This document shows, one piece after another, positions 1 to 4,812 of a stretch of DNA of 5,764 bases; position 1 is the first letter of the stretch, and each line of letters opens with the position of its first letter. A program made the position numbers and the translations under genes. The DNA is from a bacterium (lineage in GTDB: Bacteria; Babelota; Babeliae; Babelales; RVW-14), in contig JAHFBS010000064.1 of the NCBI GenBank assembly GCA_023249895.1, positions 1 through 5,764 on the forward strand, given 5' to 3'. Below the pieces are notes generated by a model. The model saw only the letters and a program-made list of their open reading frames with translations, was not told the DNA's origin and did no database searches.

Positions 1-741
1 CTTAATGTACACATAAATAACATTCAAAAAGCCATCAAACTTCCATATGAAAAGAGTTTTGTCCCAATCAAACAATAACGGCATTGCCGCCAAACAACCA
101 CCCACAAATAATGAACCTGCATCTCCTAAATAAATTTTTGCCGGGGGTCTGTTATAAGCCAAAAAAGCTCCCAGTGCGCCAATAAATGCAGTTAAAAGCA
201 AACTGGTTGTATACTTCCCCATCGCATATGCAATACCACACAAGGTTATAGAACTTATAAGACCCAAAGTTCCACACAACCCATCCATAACATCGACTAA
301 ATTGAACGCGTTGATAACCGAAAGCATCCAAAACGATGACCAAAAAATATTTACCGGCGAAGAAAAAAATGCATTCTTGAGTGAAAATTCACCCTTCAAA
401 AAACAAAGAACTGCTATGAATTGTCCAAAAAATTTTTGAGCAGGACGCAAAACTTTAAGATCATCGATGAGTCCAACAAACAACAAAAGCGTTGTGCCAA
501 ACAAAAACCATAACATCTGATTTTCAAATGGGAAACAGAGGCCAAGCGTTGTGATAAATGCAATAAATATCGCAAGCCCACCAAGATAGGGCGTTGGTTC
601 TTTGTGCCGCTTGAGACGGCCATCTGGTCGATCAACAAATCCTATTTTTTTTGCTGCTGCTATTACAATGGGAACAAGATAAAGCCCTAAAAGAAATGAA
701 AATAATAAAGCAAAAATATGTCGAATCTCCACCGCATACAT
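1..741 (-). CDS. Polyprenyl-phosphate sugar-1-phosphate transferase, WecA/TagO/MraY superfamily (C-terminus beyond window)
   Basis: This is an integral inner-membrane enzyme of the family (PF00953) that transfers a sugar-1-phosphate, typically GlcNAc-1-P, from a UDP-sugar to undecaprenyl phosphate, the first step of O-antigen, enterobacterial common antigen or teichoic-acid-type glycans. The reading frame is open from the ATG at 741 to the left edge (247 residues visible; the family usually has about 320-380). Seen in order: a first TM helix (about 8-30), the DRP...RxxH...PTPxxGG loop (37-55), the Asp pair in LIDDLK (91-96), NAFNLVDVMDG (144-154) and YLGDAGS (204-210), with about eight hydrophobic segments between them. 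These match the family's Mg/nucleotide-binding signatures and resemble WecA/TagO more than MraY. The His-rich cytoplasmic loop that would help separate subfamilies lies outside the window, so I give no gene symbol. The start is fixed by GGAG at 750-747, five bases before the ATG. It is transcribed divergently from the ankyrin array. Confidence 0.9.
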   Translation of the reverse strand, partial: MYAVEIRHIFALLFSFLLGLYLVPIVIAAAKKIGFVDRPDGRLKRHKEPTPYLGGLAIFIAFITTLGLCFPFENQMLWFLFGTTLLLFVGLIDDLKVLRPAQKFFGQFIAVLCFLKGEFSLKNAFFSSPVNIFWSSFWMLSVINAFNLVDVMDGLCGTLGLISSITLCGIAYAMGKYTTSLLLTAFIGALGAFLAYNRPPAKIYLGDAGSLFVGGCLAAMPLLFDWDKTLFIWKFDGFLNVIYVYIK

Positions 742-744
742 AAA

Positions 745-753
745 CTCTCCCTC
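745..753 (-). promoter_or_regulatory. Ribosome binding site of the leftward sugar-phosphate transferase
   Basis: Read on the minus strand, this is GAGGGAGAG, with the GGAG core five bases before the ATG at 741. It decides for the ATG at 741 over the ATG four bases further in, at 737, which is out of frame with the conserved motifs. Confidence 0.7.
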
Positions 754-762
754 TCTTTTGCA

Positions 763-779
763 GATAAATTATGTTTATC
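763..779. promoter_or_regulatory. Perfect inverted repeat in the divergent intergenic region; candidate operator
   Basis: The sequence is GATAAA, a five-base spacer, then TTTATC: a perfect 6+6 bp palindrome in the only gap between divergent genes. On the minus strand its right arm and spacer overlap CATAAT (773-768), a 5/6 match to a -10 box placed sensibly upstream of the transferase start, although I see no good -35. On the plus strand, a weak -10-like TACACT (796-801) lies downstream of it. An operator that controls one or both directions is inference. The A/T-rich composition means a chance palindrome cannot be ruled out. Confidence 0.3.
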
Positions 780-827
780 ACGAAGAAAAATTTAGTACAC
801 TTACTCGTCAGTGTCAGTAAAATTTTC

Positions 828-835
828 GGAGAGGG
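828..835 (+). promoter_or_regulatory. Ribosome binding site of the first ankyrin gene
   Basis: GGAGAGGG lies five bases before the ATG at 841. It decides for that start over the in-frame GTG at 811, which would put ten charged and polar residues in front of a normal signal peptide. Confidence 0.75.
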
Positions 836-840
836 TTCAC

Positions 841-1368
841 ATGAAGGGTTCAAAAATACTGCAGATACTTTTTATATTCTTGCTATCGCATATTTTTCTT
901 ACCACTATTTCTTGCATGCAATCCACCGTCACGCCGCTCCTTAATGACCGACATACCTTTCTTATTGCAATAGAACATGGCGCAGTTAATGACGTTGCGC
1001 AATACCTTAATGATGGATTTGATCCAAATTTTATCTCAGATGAAACATGCCTAACACCGCTCGGCACTGCATGCCAAATTTTATCGATCAAATTCAAGAT
1101 ACTTCAAGAGCAAGTCGACATTCTTGATGACGATTGGTGTGGCTGTTGTAAAATGGCGCCACTTGCAAATCTTGAAGATGAAATAGAAAATCTTGGAACT
1201 ATCATATCTTTTTTGTCTGATCGCACAGGGCCCCCAACAACCATGAATGAACAAGCGAACAGATTGCAGGCAATAGAATTGCTTAAGCAAATCAACCAAA
1301 ATATTGTTGCATTTAAGCTCGGAGAAACTTTCTCCGCACATATGAGTACTCAAGAGGAAGTCGAATGA
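841..1368 (+). CDS. Exported ankyrin-repeat protein with Cys-rich insert (array member 1, ankA)
   Basis: A 175-residue protein I cannot assign to a named family. Residues 1-25 form a Sec-type signal peptide: short basic start, hydrophobic core LQILFIFLLSHIFL, then TTISC/MQS. The Cys at 25 could suit a degenerate lipobox, but Thr at -3 is atypical. Residues 37-67 read as an ankyrin repeat (FLIAIEHGAVNDVAQYLNDG, then DPN). A second repeat begins at LTPLGTACQ (71-79), but its outer helix (LGTIISFL, 118-125) comes about 35 residues later than normal. The inserted stretch holds DDDWCGCCK, with Cys at 100, 102 and 103. A last helix (about 136-158) precedes a short acidic tail ending QEEVE. Ankyrin repeats bind proteins; the partner is unknown and no enzyme motif is visible. 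The stop overlaps the next start as ATGA, and the GAGGAAG encoding the tail is also the next gene's ribosome binding site. Confidence 0.85.
   Translation: MKGSKILQILFIFLLSHIFLTTISCMQSTVTPLLNDRHTFLIAIEHGAVNDVAQYLNDGFDPNFISDETCLTPLGTACQILSIKFKILQEQVDILDDDWCGCCKMAPLANLEDEIENLGTIISFLSDRTGPPTTMNEQANRLQAIELLKQINQNIVAFKLGETFSAHMSTQEEVE
1353..1360 (+). promoter_or_regulatory. Ribosome binding site of array member 2, embedded in the end of member 1
   Basis: AGAGGAAG ends four bases before the ATG at 1365 and is read in member 1 as part of Gln-Glu-Glu-Val. The start and the previous stop share ATGA, so translation of members 1 and 2 is probably coupled. The same arrangement recurs before member 3. Confidence 0.65.
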
Positions 1369-2057
1369 AATTATCGCCATCTATCGTATTCATATGCGCT
1401 TTTGCTTCAGTAAATTTTATCTCATCAAGTAAACTTTTTGGGAACTTGGATGATGAATTATTAGAGGCAATAGTCCTTGAAGACACAGAATGTGTCAAAA
1501 ACCTTCTTGAAGCGGGAGCAACTCCTGACGCCCGTGAAAGTCAACGTGTAAAATCCAATGAGCAATCTGCATTAATGTATGCTCTTGGTGTTGCACGTCC
1601 AGATTATATTCAAATGCTTCTTGATGCCGGCGCAAACCCTTTCTGGGAATGCCATATGGGTTGGAATGGAATCAAATTTGTAAAACTCACACGCGGGGTA
1701 ACAACACTTGAGCTTGCACAAAGCTACCTCTATAAGACGCAAAATAGCCCTTCGATAATTGAAAGACTTTGTCCCTGTTATCGTAAGAAACGCATAAGAA
1801 ATTTGAAAGAAATTATTAGACTCCTCACCAACAAAATGGAAAAGATTAGGCAACATGTAGAAAAAAATCGAGAAAAATTCGCTGCTAATGTCATCATCAC
1901 AGATAATCCTCAACAAGCTTTAGGGGCTGCCAACGCTATTTGTCGAACAAACCTTGCGTTGCAGGTAAAACGAATATACGACTCATATCAACATCAAGAC
2001 AATAATGATGATAATAAGGAGCCGGGACAAGATGGAGAAAAAGAGGAAAGACGTTAA
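1365..2057 (+). CDS. Exported ankyrin-repeat protein with CxC insert (array member 2, ankB)
   Basis: A 230-residue protein of unknown function. Residues 1-22 are a signal peptide (hydrophobic core SIVFICAFASVNFIS, then SSK). Ankyrin repeat 1 spans about 27-59 (DDELLEAI...VKNLLEAGATPD) and repeat 2 about 66-96 (ALMYALGVARPDYIQMLLDAGANP), both with the classic LLxAGA turn. A third repeat starts at TTLELAQ (113-119), but its outer helix, LKEIIRLL (147-154), is delayed by about 24 residues. The inserted stretch carries LCPCYRKK (Cys 136 and 138) followed by a basic run. After this comes a charged, helix-prone tail (155-210) and a hydrophilic Asn/Asp/Glu-rich end with NDDNKEP. It is a tandem paralogue of the next gene, with the same signal peptide end and the same CxC-basic-helix block. 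It differs in a 48-residue stretch of the tail that the paralogue lacks. It starts within the previous stop codon and ends directly against the next ATG. Confidence 0.88.
   Translation: MKLSPSIVFICAFASVNFISSSKLFGNLDDELLEAIVLEDTECVKNLLEAGATPDARESQRVKSNEQSALMYALGVARPDYIQMLLDAGANPFWECHMGWNGIKFVKLTRGVTTLELAQSYLYKTQNSPSIIERLCPCYRKKRIRNLKEIIRLLTNKMEKIRQHVEKNREKFAANVIITDNPQQALGAANAICRTNLALQVKRIYDSYQHQDNNDDNKEPGQDGEKEERR
2042..2050 (+). promoter_or_regulatory. Ribosome binding site of array member 3, embedded in the end of member 2
   Basis: AGAGGAAAG lies seven bases before the ATG at 2058 and is read as Lys-Glu-Glu-Arg codons at the end of member 2. It resembles the site before member 2, which also sits on Glu-Glu codons. 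Confidence 0.6.
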
Positions 2058-2573
2058 ATGAAAATATCATCATCAATCACATTTATATGTATTTTTATCT
2101 CAATAAATTTTATCTCATCAAGTAAACTTCTTGGGAACTTGGATGATGAATTAGTAGAGGCAATAGCTCGTGGGAACACAGCAAGACTCAAAGTACTTCT
2201 TCAAATGGGAGTCTCTCCCGAGGCTCCAGACAGTGAATGTAAACTGCCTCCATTGATCTATGCTGTTTGTGCTGCACGTACCGATTGTGTTCGAATGCTT
2301 CTTGATGCTGGCGCAAACCCTCACTGGAAAGGCTATTTGCCTACTCTTCAAGGGAGAACTCAGCATGAATGCACAATCATTGAATTTACACAATACCTTA
2401 TTGATTATCCTTCGATTTCGATAATTGAAAGACTTTTTCTTTGTTCCTGTTCTATCAAAAAGCGCATAAGAAATTTAAAAGAGATTATTGGACTCCTCAC
2501 AACCAAAATGGAGGCTATTGCACGCCTTGCAAATGATGATTTTAAAGAGCCCGAAAGTTGTGTAGAAAAATAG
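2058..2573 (+). CDS. Exported ankyrin-repeat protein with CxC insert (array member 3, ankC)
   Basis: A 171-residue protein of unknown function and the closest relative of member 2. Residues 1-22 are a signal peptide (SITFICIFISINFIS, then SSK). Repeat 1 (about 27-58) contains DDELVEAIARGNTARLKVLLQMG and repeat 2 (about 64-90) contains LIYAVCAARTDCVRMLLDAGANP. The third repeat is again split: its first helix starts near TIIEFTQ (106-112) and its second is LKEIIGLL (140-147). Between them lies FLCSCSIKK with Cys 129 and 131. The spacing of this block matches member 2 residue for residue. The tail is much shorter because 48 codons present in member 2 are missing in frame. The ATG follows the previous stop with no gap, and the stop lies 11 bases before the next ATG. 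The reading frame is intact, so this is a gene and not a decayed copy. Confidence 0.87.
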   Translation: MKISSSITFICIFISINFISSSKLLGNLDDELVEAIARGNTARLKVLLQMGVSPEAPDSECKLPPLIYAVCAARTDCVRMLLDAGANPHWKGYLPTLQGRTQHECTIIEFTQYLIDYPSISIIERLFLCSCSIKKRIRNLKEIIGLLTTKMEAIARLANDDFKEPESCVEK

Positions 2574-2584
2574 GTAGGATTATT

Positions 2585-3172
2585 ATGAAAATTTGTCGTG
2601 TACTACAATGTTTTATTTTTGCTGGAATCTGCGCAACTTCACCAAACAATCTCTCTTGCATGACCTATCAACATCAAGAAAAATCGCAAATCGCACTCGA
2701 CATATCATTGTATAAAGCAATAAAAAAACACGACAGTACAAATATTCCAACCATCATTGACCAAGGGGCCGATATAGAAGGCACTGAAGTAAAAAAACTT
2801 TTTGGAAATTTTACGCCTCTTGATGTTGCTGTTCTTGTTGAAGATATAACGATCATTCAACTCCTCATAGATAATGGTGCTGACATTGATTATAAAAATG
2901 GGCAAGGATTCACAGCTCTTGATATGGCACTAGAAAAATATCTTTTATGCATGCGTGAATACGCACATGCGAAACTCAACCCAACGTGCTTTGTGTGTTG
3001 TCGCCAAACAATCATTGATGAATTCGAAGAGCATCTTGATGCACTCAAAGTTATTATCACCTTCCTCAAGAACTGCTCTACTGAACCAAAAAGCAAGGAA
3101 CGCGCTCAAAAAGTTCTTTTGTTAACGCTTGATAATATTATTGAACATCAAGTATCAGGTGACTCAGTTTGA
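2585..3172 (+). CDS. Exported ankyrin-repeat protein with CxxCC insert (array member 4, ankD)
   Basis: A 195-residue protein of unknown function. The start at 2585 is chosen for AGGA at 2576-2579, five bases upstream, and because it opens directly into a signal peptide (1-25, ending NNLSC/MTY). The in-frame TTG at 2558 would add nine polar residues inside the previous gene. Ankyrin repeats: SLYKAIKKHD...IIDQGADIE (41-65), then an extended finger loop EVKKLFGN, FTPLDVAVLVEDITIIQLLIDNGADID (76-102), and FTALDMALE (109-117), whose second helix LKVIITFL (154-161) comes about 34 residues late. The inserted stretch has TCFVCCRQ (Cys 135, 138 and 139). A final helix follows (ERAQKVLLLTLDNIIEHQ, 172-189). 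It is closest to member 5, sharing the loop (E/N)VK(K/R)LF and the final helix, but is much more diverged from it than members 2 and 3 are from each other. Confidence 0.87.
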   Translation: MKICRVLQCFIFAGICATSPNNLSCMTYQHQEKSQIALDISLYKAIKKHDSTNIPTIIDQGADIEGTEVKKLFGNFTPLDVAVLVEDITIIQLLIDNGADIDYKNGQGFTALDMALEKYLLCMREYAHAKLNPTCFVCCRQTIIDEFEEHLDALKVIITFLKNCSTEPKSKERAQKVLLLTLDNIIEHQVSGDSV

Positions 3173-3197
3173 TGTAAAAAATAGATCTACGGAAATA

Positions 3198-3836
3198 ATG
3201 AAATTTACGCTCATCACTTTTTTTACCTTACTAGCTTTTACAACGCCACAAACAGCTTCCAGTATGAGCAATGACAACAAAGTTAACACTGGTGATGAAT
3301 TTTTGTATTTTGCGATTTATGCAGGCGACGAAGAGATTGTAAAAACATTTCTTGAAAACAATATTGACCCAAATGGGAGCAATGTAAAACGTCTCTTTAG
3401 TAACATAACCCCACTTGAACTTGCTATCGAACAGAACAACATCAATATTGTACGACTACTTGTTAATAAAGGAGCTTTTATCGATCAAGAAAGTCCCCAT
3501 GGAGGAACAGCTTTCAGATTTTCTGTGAATCACGATTACAGGATACTCGACAATTTCGCAAACGCCGAAGTATCGTGCAAAGAACCCTACAAAGCTCGGC
3601 TTGCACGAGCAGAAGATATTGTTACTTGTCTTTACGTGCATTCATGCGATAAGAAAAATAGAAATTATGCAGATGATGTTTTATCATTAACTTGCGAAGA
3701 TGTAATAAGCTATCAAGAACAATTAATTGATGCGCAGCAGATACAAAAAGATGTTATTCAGCTAGAAGCACACGCAGGATACGTTGCAATTCCGCTTGTT
3801 GATTTTGTGTCAAAAGCTCAAACGACACTCTCATAA
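3198..3836 (+). CDS. Exported ankyrin-repeat protein (array member 5, ankE), 3' end overlapping lpxK
   Basis: A 212-residue protein of unknown function. The ATG at 3198 is chosen because it opens a signal peptide (LITFFTLLAFTTPQTASS/MSN, cleavage near 22). The ribosome binding site is weak (GGAAA at 3191-3195), so coupling to the previous gene, 25 bases away, is likely. Ankyrin repeats: FLYFAIYAGDEEIVKTFLENNIDPN (35-59), the loop NVKRLFSN, ITPLELAIEQNNINIVRLLVNKGAFID (70-96), and a degenerate third repeat, TAFRFSV (104-110), with its outer helix at EDIVTCLY (139-146), about 24 residues late. The insert has only one Cys (127, in EVSCKEP), so the cluster seen in its neighbours is reduced. A final helix (NYADDVLSLTCEDVISYQ) matches member 4. 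The extra C-terminal 40 residues have no counterpart in member 4, and the last 28 codons or so lie opposite the 3' end of lpxK. Confidence 0.83.
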   Translation: MKFTLITFFTLLAFTTPQTASSMSNDNKVNTGDEFLYFAIYAGDEEIVKTFLENNIDPNGSNVKRLFSNITPLELAIEQNNINIVRLLVNKGAFIDQESPHGGTAFRFSVNHDYRILDNFANAEVSCKEPYKARLARAEDIVTCLYVHSCDKKNRNYADDVLSLTCEDVISYQEQLIDAQQIQKDVIQLEAHAGYVAIPLVDFVSKAQTTLS

Positions 3837-4803
3837 CAAAAACAGGAAGTTTTCGAGCTTTGTCGTGCGCTAATAAAGATTCTAATTTTACCCAATCTTT
3901 TGCCGTCGTGATTATGCCATCACACTGCGTTTGCCGCATAAGCTCATAAAGCTCACCAACATCTCGCGCTGTATACGTATGGTGATCTTTATATTTTTTA
4001 GTAGCACCAACAACATACTCAGTATTTTTTACCGAAGTAACAAAACCTTCAAATGAACCTACACCTGCGGTGACAAGAAATTTTTTATTCTTCATATCAT
4101 CGGGCGTAACAAGATCTTTGTTGTTGCGGTACAAGCCAGCATAAGCGTGCTTACCGGTAAAAATTTTTTCGCGCGGGAAATTTTTAAGTTGAACGTTTTT
4201 TGTGTATTCGATTGCTGCAATATCAACACGATCAGCATGCGTCAAAATAATAATATCGGCACGAGTGTAATCTTTTTCGCGCAGACGACCTAACGGCAAA
4301 CAATGCCCATTATCAAAAGGAGCTCGCGCATCAAGAAGCAGTATTTCTACATCTTTGTGCACGCTGTAATTTTGATACGCATCATCAAGAACAACATAGT
4401 GAATTTTAGGTGGCAGCAACTTACAGGCTTGTGCACGATGCGCACCAACGGCAACCGGAATGCCTAGCTGTTCGACATACATCATGGCTTCATCGCCCGA
4501 CTGCTCTCGCGTCACCAAAGTAGCGCGTCCATCACCTACCAAGGCAGCGCGCCCTTCGCGCTCAAGCGAACCACGATACCCCCGCAACACAATCGCGGCA
4601 GCACCACGCCCCAAAATATCCACCAAGAATGGCACCACAACCGATTTGCCGGTGCCGCCGACTGACAGATTGCCAACAGAAATAATCTTAAAGGGGAATT
4701 GATCCTCGTTCGCGTTTCGCTTGCGACAAGCAAGTGCGAGCCAAAAACCAAGACGGTAAAGAAGTTCTAGAGGGTAAAAAAGATATAAGATAAGACGTAT
4801 CAT
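3754..4803 (-). CDS. lpxK: Tetraacyldisaccharide 4'-kinase (lipid A biosynthesis)
   Basis: LpxK phosphorylates the 4' position of tetraacyl-disaccharide-1-phosphate to make lipid IVA, at the cytoplasmic face of the inner membrane, with ATP. The 349-residue length is normal for the family. Seen in order: an N-terminal hydrophobic anchor helix (about 2-26), the P-loop SVGNLSVGGTGKS (42-54), RGYRG (74-78), SGDEA (102-106, with the Asp known as catalytic base in the family), VLDDAYQN (138-145, a variant of the usual DDGFQH), LLDAR...NG..LPLGRLRE (156-176), the KDHHTYT motif (272-278) whose His pairs with the catalytic Asp, and TTAKDWVKL (299-307). All key residues are present, so it is probably active. 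It begins 9 bases after the infB stop with no strong ribosome binding site, which suggests translational coupling. Its 5' half is visibly richer in G+C than its 3' half. Its stop lies inside the last ankyrin gene, on the opposite strand. Confidence 0.96.
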   Translation of the reverse strand: MIRLILYLFYPLELLYRLGFWLALACRKRNANEDQFPFKIISVGNLSVGGTGKSVVVPFLVDILGRGAAAIVLRGYRGSLEREGRAALVGDGRATLVTREQSGDEAMMYVEQLGIPVAVGAHRAQACKLLPPKIHYVVLDDAYQNYSVHKDVEILLLDARAPFDNGHCLPLGRLREKDYTRADIIILTHADRVDIAAIEYTKNVQLKNFPREKIFTGKHAYAGLYRNNKDLVTPDDMKNKKFLVTAGVGSFEGFVTSVKNTEYVVGATKKYKDHHTYTARDVGELYELMRQTQCDGIITTAKDWVKLESLLAHDKARKLPVFVMRVSFELLTQNQQAELQRILRVLLAE

Positions 4804-4812
4804 GAACGCTGA

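Larger units (their letters stand above)
1365..2573 (+). repeat. Tandem gene duplication (array members 2 and 3)
   Basis: The blocks starting at 1365 and 2058 align over their whole length, offset by 693 bp, exactly the length of member 2 including its stop. DNA identity is very high around 1415-1478 versus 2108-2171: the stretch encoding NFISSSKL(F/L)GNLDDEL differs at only four positions in 64 by my count. It is high again around the LLDAGANP codons and the RIRNLKEII codons. The second copy lacks 4 codons near residue 61 and 48 codons in the tail. Both copies regain similarity at NDD(N/F)KEP (2004-2027 versus 2532-2555, 19 of 24 bases identical). Confidence 0.85.

Noticed and set aside
807..818. 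GTCAGT repeated twice in tandem upstream of the first ankyrin gene
   Set aside because: Two copies of a hexamer are too little to claim an iteron or operator. Noted only as part of the untranslated leader.
811..840. GTG at 811 as the start of the first ankyrin gene
   Set aside because: It would put a charged ten-residue extension before the signal peptide and would swallow the good ribosome binding site at 828-835 that fits the ATG at 841.
837..1380. Minus-strand open frames of 86 and 99 residues opposite the first ankyrin gene
   Set aside because: They are shadows of the plus-strand frame, which has a signal peptide, ankyrin motifs and a ribosome binding site. The shadows have none of these.
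3129..3197. TTG at 3129 as the start of the last ankyrin gene
   Set aside because: It lies inside the previous gene and adds 23 residues of no recognisable kind before a well-formed signal peptide starting at the ATG at 3198.
841..3836. The array as a toxin-antitoxin, phage-defence or CRISPR-like system
   Set aside because: No nuclease, NTPase, protease, pore-forming or DNA-binding motif is visible in any of the five proteins, and all have signal peptides. There are no short spaced direct repeats.
3839..3853. AAAAC-aggaa-GTTTT hairpin just after the last ankyrin stop
   Set aside because: Four A:T pairs and one G:C pair give a very weak stem, and the sequence encodes conserved LpxK residues on the other strand.
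3813..3861. Inverted repeat AAAGCTC...GAGCTTT around the stop of the last ankyrin gene, as a terminator
   Set aside because: The stem is 7 bp with a 35-base loop, has no following T-run on the plus strand, and lies in lpxK coding sequence. A competing 6 bp pairing (ACGACA/TGTCGT) makes it less convincing.
4460..4702. 80-residue plus-strand open frame opposite lpxK
   Set aside because: It is rich in Pro, Ser and Arg, as expected for the antisense of a G+C-rich conserved gene. It has no ribosome binding site and no recognisable domain.
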